From: Astrocystis sublimbata
Taxonomy: Eukaryota > Ascomycota > Sordariomycetes > Xylariales > Xylariaceae
NCBI GenBank assembly: GCA_022453515.1
Contig: JAJNNY010000047.1
Location: 62,001 to 126,000 of the forward strand
Length of the DNA stretch: 64,000 nt
Direction of reading: 5' to 3'
The notes beneath the pieces are model-generated. The model did not search any database. It saw nothing but the letters and a program-made list of their open reading frames with translations, and was not told the origin of the DNA. Shown here one piece after another: positions 34,595 through 46,863 of the stretch (the first letter of the stretch is position 1; every line of letters begins with the position of its first letter). The translations under genes were made by a program, and so were the position numbers.

Positions 34595-37306
34595 ATGGCT
34601 CCCAAGCCAGAAGCGTCAAACCCGTCCCAGAACGGCAACGGCAACGTTAATGAAGAAGATGGCAGGCTCTGCGGCCCCACAACCGACGGCTCGCGCTACG
34701 AGCTCACAAGCCCAACCCTCCTCCCCAAAGCCGCGTCGTTCCTGTGGAACCAGCGGATGATGATCCAGGTGACGTGCCGGGGGTACGCGATCGCGCAGTT
34801 CATGCAGCCGGAGCCGGCGAAGTACACGCACGCGCCGTGTCTCGAGGCGCGCACCTTCATGCAGCCCGAGCAGAACTACTACGCGCACCACCCGGGGCGG
34901 TTCGTGTATGTGAAAGACGAGGACCTTCATTGCAGTATAACGGAAGAAAATGGAAATGGAAAGGGGAGTGGGAGTGGAGGTGGAAGTGTTTTCTCAGCGC
35001 CTTACGAACCCGTCAGAGGCGGGCTAGACAAATTCCTCTTCTCGGCCGGCAAGAGCGATGTCCGCTGGGTCGTCGAGAAGCTCGGGATCCGCGTGACCAT
35101 GACCCTCACGCTTCCCGTAGACGACGTCGCGGAGCTGTGGACTGTGACTGTCACGAACCTTTCCACCTCCCACAACAACACCCCGCGCAACATCAGCATA
35201 TACCCCTACTTCCCCATCGGCTACATGTCCTGGATGTCGCAATCCGCCTCCTACAGCCCCTCCCTAAACGGCATCATCGCGCGCAGCACGACCCCCTACC
35301 AGCAAGCAGCCGAATACTTTGCGCATAAGCGGCTGCGTCTCAAGGACATGACGTACTTATTATGCGAAGAAGAACCGACGGCCTACGACGCGCGCCAGGA
35401 TGCGTTTGAAGGCGAAGGCGGTCTGCATGCGCCGGAGGGGATTGTAATGCAAAAAGAGTTGGGGAACAGCGAGGCGCGCTATGAGACGCCTACGGCTGTT
35501 GTGCAATATCGGCTTTCGTTGAAGGGGGGAGAGGAAAAGAGGTTGCGCTTCTTGCTTGGGCCGGCGGCGGATGAGGGGGAGGTGCGGAGGATGAGAGAGA
35601 AGTATTTGAAAAGTCCAGAGGTGGCGTTTTCGTCTGCTGCGGAGGAGTATGCGAAGTATATTGCGCGCGGAGCGGGGTGTATAACGGTGCAATCCCCGGA
35701 CGCAGGGCTGGATAATTTCGTCAATCATTGGCTGCCGCGCCAGGTCAATTATCATGGCTCGGTGAATCGGCTTACCACGGATCCGCAGACGCGGAATTAC
35801 TTACAAGACGCGCTGGGGATGTGCTATATTGCCCCTTCTGTGGCAAGAGAGGCGCTGTTGATTGCGTTGAGTCAGCAGGATGGGACGACGGGGGCTATGC
35901 CTGATGGGATTTTATTGAGCGAGGAAGCCGAGCTGAAGTATATTAATACGGTGCCGCATGCCGATCATTGTGTTTGGTTGCCGGTGGCCATGGAGGCGTA
36001 TTTGGCGGAGACGGGGGATTACGGGGTGTTGGATGTAGATGTGGTCGCGAGGGAGAAAAGCAACGGCAATGATGGTGGTGATGATGGGGGAAGTAAAGGA
36101 CAAACCGTCTTCGACCGCATCTCCCACGCCATAGACCACCTCCTCGCGCAGCGCGACCCGCGCGGCCTCTCCTACATCCTGCAGGGCGACTGGTGCGACC
36201 CCATGAACATGGTCGGGTACAAGGGCGTCGGCGTCTCGGGCTGGCTGACGCTCGCGACGGCGTACGCGTGTCGGCTGTGGGCGGCCGTGTGCGCATCTCT
36301 CGGGCATACTTCTCTCGTAGAGAAATACACAGCCGCGGCTGCGGAAGTGAACGAAGCTGCACAGAGGCATTTTTTCAAGGAAGATTGGTTCGCAAGAGGC
36401 ATCACGGACGACGGGGTCACGTTTGGGGTGAAGGAGGATAAAGAGGGGAGCATGTGGTTGAATCCGCAGACGTTTGCGATTCTTAGTGGCGCCGTGGATG
36501 TTTCTTGTTCTGACTCGAAATCACAACCGGGACCAGATCTAAACACCATCCTCGCCTCCATCGACACGCGCCTCTCGACGCCGTACGGCGTGCAGATGTT
36601 CGCGCCGCCGTACACGGCTATGCGCGAGGACGTCGGCCGCGTGACGCAGAAGGCGCCGGGCTCGGCCGAGAACGGGTCCGTGTATAACCACGCGGCGATA
36701 TTCTACGCGCATGCGTTGTATGGCATCGCTTTTGCCTCCACCTCCACTCCCAGCAGCAGCCCCCAAAACCAAAACCAAGAGCAAAGCGCACGAGCCTATG
36801 AAGTCCTCCGTCGAATGGTCCCCGGGGTCCCCTCATCCTCATCCCCAGCCTCATCAAAGTCAGAAACAGACCAAGACCTAATCCACCGCGGCCAACTCCC
36901 CCTCTACATACCCAACTACTACCGCGGCGCCTACGCGCAGTATCCGCGCACGGCGGGGCGTTCGTCGCAGTTGTTTAACACGGGCACTGCGTCGTGGGCG
37001 TATCGGGTTTTCATTGAAGGGCTTTGTGGGCTGAGGGGGTATAGCGGCGGACTCCTGGTCCACCCCCAGATGCCGCCGCATTGGCCGGGCATGCGGGTGA
37101 GTAGAATGTTTAGGGGGGCGCGGTTTGTGGTTGATGTTCAGAGGGTGGAGGGTATGGAGAGGAATGGAGGAAAAGGGGGTGATGGTCAGGAGAATGAGAG
37201 AATTGTCGTGAAGTATAAAGGCGAAGTGCTGCCTGAGGGGAAGTTTGCGGCGGAGGATATTGTCAAGGGGGAGACGTATGAGGTGTTTGTTGAGGTTACG
37301 AGGTGA
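34595..37306 (+). CDS. GH94 phosphorylase, cellobionic-acid-phosphorylase-like
   Basis: A single-exon, 903-residue protein of glycoside hydrolase family 94. This family phosphorolyses beta-glucosides to alpha-glucose 1-phosphate. The N-terminal beta-sandwich covers roughly residues 30-330, followed by the (alpha/alpha)6 barrel starting near RQVNYHGSVNRLT. Conserved blocks are NYLQDALGMCYI, QQDGTTGAMPDGI, NTVPHADHCVWLP and QGDWCDPMNMVG, whose DWxD segment carries the predicted general-acid Asp. The C-terminal lid has YRGAYAQYPRTAGRSSQLFNTGTASW. Overall it resembles the fungal and Xanthomonas enzymes active on 4-O-glucosyl-gluconate rather than bacterial cellobiose phosphorylases. There is no signal peptide, so it is cytosolic. 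Low-complexity inserts at NGNGKGSGSGGG (about residue 120), at residues 490-505 and at residues 720-765 are likely surface loops. Confidence 0.85.
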   Translation: MAPKPEASNPSQNGNGNVNEEDGRLCGPTTDGSRYELTSPTLLPKAASFLWNQRMMIQVTCRGYAIAQFMQPEPAKYTHAPCLEARTFMQPEQNYYAHHPGRFVYVKDEDLHCSITEENGNGKGSGSGGGSVFSAPYEPVRGGLDKFLFSAGKSDVRWVVEKLGIRVTMTLTLPVDDVAELWTVTVTNLSTSHNNTPRNISIYPYFPIGYMSWMSQSASYSPSLNGIIARSTTPYQQAAEYFAHKRLRLKDMTYLLCEEEPTAYDARQDAFEGEGGLHAPEGIVMQKELGNSEARYETPTAVVQYRLSLKGGEEKRLRFLLGPAADEGEVRRMREKYLKSPEVAFSSAAEEYAKYIARGAGCITVQSPDAGLDNFVNHWLPRQVNYHGSVNRLTTDPQTRNYLQDALGMCYIAPSVAREALLIALSQQDGTTGAMPDGILLSEEAELKYINTVPHADHCVWLPVAMEAYLAETGDYGVLDVDVVAREKSNGNDGGDDGGSKGQTVFDRISHAIDHLLAQRDPRGLSYILQGDWCDPMNMVGYKGVGVSGWLTLATAYACRLWAAVCASLGHTSLVEKYTAAAAEVNEAAQRHFFKEDWFARGITDDGVTFGVKEDKEGSMWLNPQTFAILSGAVDVSCSDSKSQPGPDLNTILASIDTRLSTPYGVQMFAPPYTAMREDVGRVTQKAPGSAENGSVYNHAAIFYAHALYGIAFASTSTPSSSPQNQNQEQSARAYEVLRRMVPGVPSSSSPASSKSETDQDLIHRGQLPLYIPNYYRGAYAQYPRTAGRSSQLFNTGTASWAYRVFIEGLCGLRGYSGGLLVHPQMPPHWPGMRVSRMFRGARFVVDVQRVEGMERNGGKGGDGQENERIVVKYKGEVLPEGKFAAEDIVKGETYEVFVEVTR

Positions 37307-37954
37307 ACGAGGGGACGAGGGGACGAGAGGGACTGAGGAGAAATGAGGAAAATTTAGGAAATTGAGAAACTGAGAAATTGGGAAAGAAGGTTATATATTA
37401 CGAGTATTACACGGTAAGGTAAGGTAAGGTAAGGTGAGTTATTTAAGTAAGTATTGAGGGATGGTAGCGCAAGATGGATGGCCTGTTTGAAGTCAGGTTT
37501 ATGATAGGTAGAAGGTATTGAAGTACATATGTCTGCAAAGTCAATTATCACGATGTTATGATCATGAGCAAGTATTGCGTTATCTGCACCAAAGAAACTT
37601 TACTTGGTAGAAAGTGGACTTTCACTCAAGAGAAATGGGACAGAGCAACACATTCTATCGTCTAAAACCGGGGGACAAATCATCACTCGTTTAGCCACTG
37701 ATCTCTTTAATTACGCCAACATAATAAAACACCACTATCATCTACTCAATTAATCCACCTCAACACTACACATGCCGGCTTCAAGTGGGAGTGTAAACAT
37801 CCCAACACATTCAATGCTCGTTCGTCGATGTCATGCGGCTTGAAACTTAATTCTGATACACGGATACATACGCTAGAGTAACAATCTGTCTCCTATATAC
37901 AGAAACCCAACATATCCACGGATCCTGTCTTGTCCATTAAATCCATACATATTC
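37307..37954. other. convergent intergenic interval with a small GGTAA repeat
   Basis: The 3' flanks of the GH94 gene (+) and the GH72 gene (-). Four tandem GGTAA units stand at 37413-37432. No gene seen. Confidence 0.6.
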
Positions 37955-39661
37955 TTACAACAGAAGCATGCCAGCGCCGCTAACCATGGCGGTGACAATG
38001 TAAGCGACGAACAGAGCCGGGCCGAAGAAGCCAGGGGTCGAGAGACCGCTGGGGGCAGCAGCGCTGTCAGAGCCACTGCTGCTGGCACCACCGGCACCAA
38101 CAGCACCAGTGGGCGAGGGAACGTTGCCAGTACCGTCGGTACCAGCGGCCTGGACGAGGCTGGCGCAGGTGCTCGCGGTCGCGGCTTGTTGAGTCTTGGC
38201 GAGACCACCAAAGTCACAGGCGGAGGCCTTGTTGGTGTCGTCCTGGGCCTCGTAGTACTGGTTGGCGACGAAAGCGAGCTGCTGCTTGGGCGTGCAGCCA
38301 GAGATGGAGCCGTAGTCACCGAGGGTGGCGTTGTGGGCAATTCCCTTGCAGTACTTGCCGTCCTGCTCACCGCAGATGAAGCCAAACTTGGCGCCGTATT
38401 CCTCGTCATCGTCGGAGTCGATGGTGCAGGTCAAGCTGGACATGACGCAGTCGCAGAGCTCGGGGTTGACCGAAGGAGGAAGAGGCGAGGCCTTGGGAGC
38501 CCAGGAGCTGTTGGGGGTAGGGCAGGCGGGAGGCGAGTTGGTGGGCGAGTACTTGGCCTTGGCGGTGATGGTGGGGGTGACCTTGGCGAGCTGGCTCATC
38601 AGCGAGGTGAAGTCGGGCTCGGGCTTGACCTTGTCGTCGTCGATCTGGACCAGACCGTAGTGGTTCTCAGACTGGAACCACTGGTAGACGATACCACCGG
38701 AGAAGACCTCGGTCATGTTACCGTAGAGCACAGCGACCTCGGTGAAGGGACGGTGAGTGGGACCACCGGGGATACCCTCGATGCAACCGTACTCGGCGAA
38801 GAAGACGGGGACGGGGTAGTCGCTGAAGAAGTCGACGCGCTCGCCGTAGGAGGACTTCTGGTAGTTGGAGAAGCCGCACCACGAGTAGACGTTGTAACCC
38901 CAGAAGTCGATGGTGGAGTCGTTCTCCTTGTCGGGCTGGCAGGCGAAGTAGTGGGCAAGCTCATCACGCGAGGGCACATCGGCGGTGGCGTATCCGACAC
39001 CGAGAGTCTGTCGGTACTTCTGGGACTTGATGTAGGCCTTGGTGTCACGGACAGCAGCCTTGACGAAAGCAGCAGCCTCGGTCTCGTTACCGCGGGAGAC
39101 GACCTCGTTACCAGCGAAGAAACCGATGACGTTGTTGTACTTGTGCATAGCATCGACGACGGAGGCGTAACGCTGGTAGAGAGGGACGTTCCACTCGGGG
39201 TCGCTGCTGTCGATGGAGATGATGGGCTCGGACAGATCGGCGACGACGTAGATGTCGTTGGCGGCGAGCATCTCCATGCAGTCGTCGTGGTCGGCGGTGG
39301 GGTCGATGGCGTAGACACGGATGACGTTGGTGAAGATCTGCTTCATGAAGGGGATGTCACGGGCGCACTTGGACTTGTCGGCCAGAGGGTCGGTGTACTT
39401 GACATTGGCGTTGGCGGAGCCGTTGGGGGAGAAGTTCTCCTGGTAGGCAACACCCTTCATGTAGCTGTCGCGCGGCATCAGTCATTGAGTCCTCGGGGAG
39501 TACGTAGTGAGAGGCGAGGAAGAGAGGGCTTACAATTGGGAGCCGTTGTTGGTGTAGAAGAAATGCTGGCCGAAGACCTCGATGGCGGGAATGTCATCGT
39601 AGCTGGCCGCGTAGGCTGCGCCGGAGAGGGCGGCAGCCCCGAGGACTGAGGACCACTTCAT
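37955..39661 (-). CDS. GPI-anchored beta-1,3-glucanosyltransferase, GH72 + X8/CBM43
   Basis: Gas/Gel-family cell-wall enzyme that cuts and rejoins beta-1,3-glucan chains. It has about 545 residues in two exons on the minus strand, 39661-39534 and 39464-37955. A signal peptide (MKWSSVLGAAALSGAAYA) is followed by the GH72 domain: FYMKGVAYQ, acid/base Glu in GFFAGNEVVS, nucleophile Glu in VPVFFAEYGC. The cysteine-rich X8 (CBM43) domain begins at ELCDCVMSSLTC and ends near KASACDF. A Ser/Gly/Ala-rich linker and a terminal hydrophobic tail (FVAYIVTAMVSGAGMLLL) form a GPI signal. The intron acceptor was placed at 39465-39466 because it restores the conserved NGSQFYMKG; the ORF start at 39478 is intronic. 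Codon third positions are strongly G/C-biased, which leaves a long spurious open frame on the other strand. Confidence 0.95.
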
Positions 39662-42600
39662 GGCGATGCGGGTGCGACGTGCACTTGGGCGTCGCGATAT
39701 TACGAATGTGGTGTTGTTGATGTGTAGTTGATGGTGTGTAGCGACGGAATTGGACCAGCCGTATTTCGAGAGGAATCAATGCAGTCGCGTAGCTCTTGTC
39801 AAGCTGAGGAAGAGAAAAGACCGGAAGCGAGGGATGGTCTGCAGTGGCACCGAAGAGCAAGGCGATCTTGGGTGTGAAAGAGTGTTGGTGTAGGTTAGTT
39901 GGTTAGTGTAAGGGCGTGTTGGATTAGTTGGGTTGATCTAGTCGAAAAGTTGGATGACCGAGACCAAGACCACACGACAAAGAGACAAGAGACAGGAAAG
40001 CACACCGGGGGAATGACGAGAGAAGAGAAGGTCCAAGTGCAGGTGGTTGAAACCTATCTGGGCTGACGCCGCTTAAAAGGGGCCAAGACTTTTTGACAGT
40101 GGAGCGGAGCCAAGGAGGCAGCTCCTGGCAGGTTGGGGCCAACAGCCTGCACAGGCGAGAGCACAGGAGGCGGGCAGGCAGCTACCTACAGGAACCCTGC
40201 CAGCCCGAAAGGGCTGTGTGTTCTGTACGTGGTACCATCGCGGTGGCCGGAAATAACTGGCAGGTGGTGGTACCACGAACCTGATACGGCCTCTGTCTGG
40301 CACGCACCCCACCCAAATCAAAATAAGAACAGGGCGGCATCCACCATCATCCATCATCCACCTCCCCCTGCGTACTGTGTGCATGGGCAGCAGCGGCAGC
40401 ACATGCCACGGGCTGCATCTCCCTCAGCTCACCTAACCTACCCGCCCTCGCATATTATCAGCATCATTCCGAATTGTACATCAACTCTATACGCACCTTC
40501 GAAAGGTCAGCTGATGCGATTTATACTTTATTGATGCAAAATGCACATGCAACTTTGACGGCAGCGGAAACGACCTTATCTCGACGTCCAAACTTGGTGC
40601 ACTCGAACTCAATTTGATGTTGAAGATACAACAGTACATGGAGTAATAAGCTTACTGCCACTGGCAAGGACCTGGGCAGAATATACGGGTTGACACACTG
40701 TGCCGCTCTCATGGATCGGGAGATGGAGCAGCTGGGAACTTGTGGGTCGCCGCTCCGGCTTCGTATCAGCTTCTGTTTCCATGCCACGATGGGGTCGCAT
40801 TGTGGCAGTGTTTTTTTCAATGATTTTATTTTCCATCGGTACCTAGGTACCCTTAAACTTGGCCCTCTCAAGCAAGGTCCAATCGCCAATCCCGCCGGTA
40901 TTCCTGCTCCATCCTGTTTCTCTCTTTCCTTAGTCCTGCTTCTTGTCCCGCTGCGCACCCATTGGATCGAGCTGGTCGCGGCGCATCCCATCCTCTAAAA
41001 CCCACAGCCAGCGTTTCGCTTTTGACAAAACGAAACAACGCGTCGCCTGCTCACCCTCTCACGTCGCACACCACGTCGTCATGAAGTCATCGCACTCGTA
41101 ATCTGCGCCCGCCCCGCGCTGATCTCTCTTGCGACGACAGACTTTTGGACAGAGTGACCATAGTGACCACAGTGACACCGCATTCCTTCGCATAATGATT
41201 TGTTTGATTGCATCCAATCCAGATCCCGCACCAGGCCTGAAATAGCAAGTGTCTACTATGATTTGCGGTACCGCATCTGCCCCTTTAGGCTATCAAGAAT
41301 AGCACCAAGCAAACCTTGAGAAGGGCACAGCAGCCCGAATATCCTCTTTTGCGCGCTGTATTTAGGTATATCTCTCGACGCTAGCTTCCTTCATTTCGCA
41401 ACAAACAGAACAACAGCTTAAGAGGAGACCTAACTTGGAGTTACGAGATCATCCACCCATCCATGATCTGGCCAAGCCTCCATCGTCAAAGACAAACTGC
41501 GCGCAATGCAACCCCGACTAATTTAGCGCGCTGACCAGACCAGCCAACCATCCGACGAGAAAAAAGCTTAGCATTGCGCTTGCTCCGACTAGGCAACTTT
41601 CTAGTCCATCACCTGCCTGAGATCCGTGTTTCCACCCGTTCAACTTTGCCCTGTGCATTGATTGCAGAGCGCTCGGAATACGAACAAGGCCTTGTAAGTT
41701 GTCACTGGTGTCAATGCCATCGATGTCGTGAAATCTACCCTGCGAGCCCTTGAAGCTTAGTCATGTGAGAATCTACGAACATAGGTACTGCACATGGCCT
41801 TGGCTAATCAAATACCTACTACAATCCGCATGTAAGAAGGCATACTGCCGATGGTTAACAACTTCTAAATGATAAAATTATAGCAACAACTGCCGAGAAC
41901 CTCTTTTTCATGAAATTAATTACCAGCTCTGCTATTGTGACCGAAATGAGCATCATAGATAGTCCCACCACTATTCTTCCGCTCTCACCTGCACTATCGT
42001 TCCGCTACTAGTCCACATCGCGGTCTAGTCGCAGCCATCATCGCAACACATTGGACTACCCAGCCGGCGAGAGAAACTAATCGATGCGGAGCCCATCTGA
42101 CGTTTTAGCGAGCTGGCGTCAAAGGAAATGGCGATGCATTGCCAGCTGAATACGAGACTGGCTAGGTGCGCGATAGTAAGGTTCACGAGAACGGCCTATT
42201 GAAAGACTGGCTGATATACAAAAAGTACGAGAGTCTGAGTTCGAATTCGAACATATTGCCCGCACGCAAGAAATGACTGGCTCTAATATGATAGTCTCCT
42301 TACAACTTTGAATGCAATTAATTAATTACAGTTGGCAACCATTACTGCATCGGATCCATCAATCCTAGCCTGATTACTCCGGCAACGATTGCCTGTCAGC
42401 ATGGAAGGTAAGAATGTTGATGCCTAGAAGTAGGCCAAATGTCAGAGTTAGACAGCATTGCGTAATCTCCTCATGGGTTTTCAATAGGGTAACAGCGTCC
42501 CCTTTTTCAATTCATAACCAACCAAGCTACCAAGCTAGGACGCTTCGGTATCAATCAACGCCTGGTATCACTCACGATCACGCCTCAATCAATCAACCCA

Positions 42601-42860
42601 ACCCAACCTAACCCGACGCAAACCCAGCAACGCCACTGCCCGCCAAAGCATCATCATCATACCATCCTTTCCCAGGTTTATGTTCACGTTCATTCCCAGC
42701 CGCCATCCCACACGCTCCCAGCACTCTCTCAGTCCACCAATTCGACAATCGAACACGATACAACAAACCACACACCCACAAAAGCCCAAGCGACGCTATC
42801 CATCCAAACCCAAAACCGCACTCCTCCCATCCCACCCCACACACAACCACCACTCTCCCC
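39662..42860. other. long intergenic interval
   Basis: 3.2 kb upstream of the GH72 gene with no supported coding sequence, RNA or mobile element. Long upstream regions are usual for highly expressed wall genes. The last few hundred bases are the 3' flank of the GFA-family gene. Confidence 0.5.
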
Positions 42861-43532
42861 TCACATAGCCGCCTTCTGCTGCGCGCCCTCAATGCCCTTG
42901 ACCCAGGAAACCCTATGCTCAGCAAAGAGCTCAATCATGGGCAGCGCCTTATCGAGCGCATCGAGATCATCGAGGGTTCCGACCTTCACGACTTTTCCGT
43001 CGCCGAAGGACGCGCCGTCCCGCCACAGCGTCGACCCGCAGTCGCCGCAGAAGTGCGACACGATCTCGCGGCCCGTGTCCGCCGTTTTAGCGATGGTTTT
43101 GGGAGTGCCGGAGGTTAGGGAGAAATTGGGTCCTGCGACGATTATGTTGGTGCTGTAGGTTGAGCCGGTGATCTTGCGGCAGTCGTGGCAGTGGCAGAGG
43201 GCCTGGGGGTGTTAGTTAGTGAGGGTGGTGATGGGGAGGGGGGTGAGGTGAGGTGTTTGTGAGGTGTTGGATAGGAGGATAGGTAAGTAGGTAGAGAGGT
43301 AGGAACTCCTCTCTTCCCTTTCTCCGGAGGGGGGAAGGGAAGTCGGGAACTGGGAGGATGACGGGTGAGGGAGTGGACTCGAGGTGAGCTGTGATGAGAG
43401 TGATGGAAGGTAAGGTAAGGATGAGTGATGAGGTGAAATGCTGTGGTGTCGCTTTACGTTGCTTACCTTGCCCAGCGGCTCGCCCTCAACCGAGTAGCGA
43501 ACCTTGCCGCAGAAGCATCCTCCAACAGGCAT
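42861..43532 (-). CDS. GFA/CENP-V family zinc protein
   Basis: Small (135-residue) protein of the glutathione-dependent formaldehyde-activating (GFA) / CENP-V family. Minus-strand exons are 43532-43467 and 43202-42861, separated by a 264-bp intron. Zinc ligands are visible: GGCFCGKVRY (C-x-C), ALCHCHDCRK (C-x-C-x2-C) and HFCGDCGS (C-x2-C). Members bind Zn and some bind glutathione adducts; most fungal members have no proven reaction. The protein looks complete. Confidence 0.9.
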
Positions 43533-45841
43533 GATGAGGATATATTCCTTAGTAGGTTGGAATATCGCGAGGTAGGTTGGTTGATGCGTTATACAGCAGT
43601 GGTATAACGTCACGAGACGATAGTAAGAAGGTAGGTCAATTGATAGTTGTTGTATCCAAATTCCAAACAATGCAATGAGGCCCCCTCACCCTCTCTTTAT
43701 ACTCCCGCCCTCCTAGGTGGCATCGTTTCCAATCAAGTTCCGGCAGGTATGGTAGCCCGCATTGTTTGTCTTGGCCTTGGGATCTTCCCCCCAAAAGCGG
43801 AGCTACCTCATGTAGCGATATTCTCAGTGCAGCGTATATTGGTTACACAAGCAAGTCCTGGAATGATTGTTCATCATGCAGCCAACCACACAGTATAGCA
43901 GATGTGCGGGATGAATGAACGGCTGTGGTTGGTTTCCTAGTCCCTGAACTGATCTGACTACCGTATTGAGTTCTCCACAACAAATGTCGAAGCTTCGCCC
44001 GGCCGCCCGGCGCGCCCTTCTTACCTAAGAACGAAAGCCCGTCTTTATTGCACTTCTCACCTCTCCTCTCCTCTCCTCTCGTCCGCATCTTACATAATCT
44101 TTGTCAGTTTCTGATTCCTCATCATCGATCACACATGACCGTTCCTATGGGAAGTTGAGGGTTTGAATCCCGTTGAAGCTTACCTAGTGCTAAGTTAGTA
44201 GATTAGGTAGTCTATCTACCCCGCGCGCGCCCTTCCCTTGGCGCAGGTATGAAGGGAGCGAGCGATCTGCAAATCCCCCATCACCGTCGCGCTGGTGTGA
44301 CGCACCGTGGCGGGGTCTTCTGGCCGGATACTACCTCCCCGACCAAGATCATGACAGATACCATTACCATAGATTTGCTAACAAGTCCGCCCATCCATCT
44401 ATTTGTGCACTTAGTACTTAGCTTAGTAGTTCCCGACAATCGTCCTTGGGTGTCATGGGGCTTGGCGACTGTCGTAAGTACTTACATTATGTATATAGCT
44501 AGGTAGAGTGGTTGTACACAAATAAATGTACTCCTGGGAGCTCGGATGTTTAGGGGAGAGGGTTCTGGGAATTGAGTTTGGAGAATTGATGATGAATGTA
44601 ATGGGGGTGATACCTCAGGTCCTTCTTGGGGGAGAAAAACCAGCGAAGCAGATACCGCAACCGGATTGTTTGAATTGCTAGATAACCCGACATGTCTAGA
44701 TGATCGTCAAAGTAGGTAATCCTACAGGCCAAGTCGGGTAGGTAGATATGTCTAAGACTGTGCAATGCATATGTATTGAGAGATGTGAATATTACCCAGG
44801 TGACCTCAACTTAGCCACGAAACAATCGCGAACCCATTAACCCCGTCTATGAAGCGGCAAAGATGATTCCTTGATCAAATGGGCGCCTTCAGAAGTCTTT
44901 TCCATAGCGGCGGGGTTTTCTTCGCAGTCAAAGATAGTAATTCTGGACATTGTTTGAGACGACGATAAGGGACCCACGAGGCATGAGTCCGGATTCACCA
45001 AGTTATTGGGTGAAACCAAATATGGGCTGTGTTTCTTTTTCCTGCTTTCCCCTCAATCACTACAACACAGCTTCCGTGATGTCTAATAGCCGGTCTTGTT
45101 AAAGGGTCAGCTAAATGGTCAATAGCGGCTTGTGAGTTGCGGTACGCCACTGTTACCGATTCGTGTTAGCGAGGTTCGATCAAGATATATATTCTTATGT
45201 AGGTAGTAAAGTTAACATTTATCCGTGTATAGAAAACGAACCTTTTCTGAAGATATCCGAAAATGCCACTCTTGGTGAATATACTCATATGCCAGTATTC
45301 ACGGTTCTGTTGTTGCTTCAAACACAGTCTTTAATCTTGATCTCGATGAGAATTTCTTGATTGCTGTGCTCTAAAGATAGCTTCATAGCGAGTTGCGGGG
45401 AAACAAATAACGACCAATCGGAAGGCGTGGAATTGGGCGGTCACAGCCCCCTAGAATGCCTAGAAGGAGCAGGCATCTAGACCCTTGGGGGGAGAGGTCC
45501 CCACCGGAGCACCACTAGCGCGATCCGATAGAGGGTTATGCCGCGTCAAGTGGCATGATTGCACCCCGAAACATAGCACCACAGCACACGATAGCACGAT
45601 ACCACCTTTAGATACAACACAGCTTCAGCCAATACCCGTCCTTCTTTTTCCAAGCGGGGAGAACTTACAGCAACTTCCAAGAGCAACAATCGACACACCT
45701 ACCGAGGAATAGCTAATACACCACACCACCTGACGAACAATTGCTTAAGACCCGGGATAGCTATAACCTGCAATACAGGACGACCATCTTATTTATAAAA
45801 CAATCCCCATCGCCGTTTGTGTTATTGTTATCTTTCCCACC
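43533..45841. other. intergenic interval
   Basis: 2.3 kb without a supported gene. T-arm-like gtttgaatcccg near 44160 was examined for a tRNA and has no matching acceptor or anticodon arms. Confidence 0.5.
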
Positions 45842-46863
45842 ATGAACGCCGAACGCCGCCGGCTCCTCAACCGGCCGATCCTGCTCGCGATCCCCATCAT
45901 CATCGGGCTCTTCATCACACGCTCGCCACTGCTCATGACGTCGACGACGCCCTCGCCCTCGGCGCCGTGGGCGGACGCTCCGCTGGCGCTGATCACGACG
46001 CCGCAGTACGCGACGAAACAGATGGACCTGTTCACCACGGGCGCCACCCACATGGCCCTGCTGCACAATTCCATCTTCAGGGGCTACAACTCCATCTGGC
46101 AGCAGGCGCCGCACGTGAAAGATGTGGACAAGATCGATTTCATCGGGTATGCGTTGACGTGGTATAAGTTTGTCAAGTCGCATCATGACGACGAGGAGGA
46201 GTCGCTGTTTGGGCGCGTCGAGGAGGTTTTGGATGATAAGACGATTTGGGAGGGGACGCATGAGGAGCATCGTAAGCACCCATTCCTATTATCCATTCAT
46301 TGATCCATTCATTCCTTTGAGGACGATCATTATTATTTTGAAATGATGGAGCAGTTCGGATTCTACCTACGCATGCATGCTAACAACCTTCCTCACTCCC
46401 AACAGAAGCCTTCCTCCCCGGCCTCGCGCAATTCCACACATACCTAACCACCCTGCGCTCGCCCAAAGACTTCTCCGGCACCGAGCTGCGCCGCATCATG
46501 TCAACCTTCCAAGAATCCTTCTCGGCACACTTCCACAGCGAGATCGCCACCATTTCCGCCCTGGCATCGCACCCCAACGCGCCGCCGCCGGGCTCGGAGA
46601 AAGAAGCTGAGGCTTCACTTGTTTTTAAGACATGGGGGAAGAGCACCGTCACTAAAGCTGGCACCCTCGATGTCGTGCCTTTCTTCCTGTTGAATCTAGA
46701 TGGTACGGTTGAGGAGGGCCTCTGGGAGAACTGGCCGCCTATCCCGTGGCCTGTCAAGTGGGGTCTCGTCAATGTTGGTGGTGCGTACCATAATCGGTGG
46801 TGGAAGTTTGCGTCGTGCGCTGGGGGACGGCCGAGGGGGTTGTATGCTGTTGAGGGGAAGTAG
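45842..46863 (+). CDS. hemerythrin-like (HHE) protein with N-terminal membrane anchor
   Basis: A 295-residue protein with exons 45842-46271 and 46406-46863. A single hydrophobic segment (RPILLAIPIIIGLFI) near the N-terminus predicts a signal anchor. The rest is a hemerythrin HHE cation-binding domain, with candidate iron ligands in HMALLHNSIFRGYNSIW, FVKSHHDDEEESLF, THEEH, QFHTYL and SAHFHSEI. The spacing fits a four-helix bundle with a di-iron or mononuclear site. The C-terminal part ends in PVKWGLVNVGGAYHNRWWKFASC, often seen in fungal members. Function is unknown; O2, NO or iron binding is plausible from the family. Confidence 0.85.

Noticed and set aside
38186..39649. 487-codon open frame on the plus strand
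   Set aside because: It is the exact antisense of the GH72 gene, whose G/C-biased third positions remove stops; the translation is Val/Gly/Leu/Asp-rich and has no domain.
44155..44175. Second T-arm-like gtttgaatcccg
   Set aside because: Same reason: no complementary acceptor or anticodon arm.
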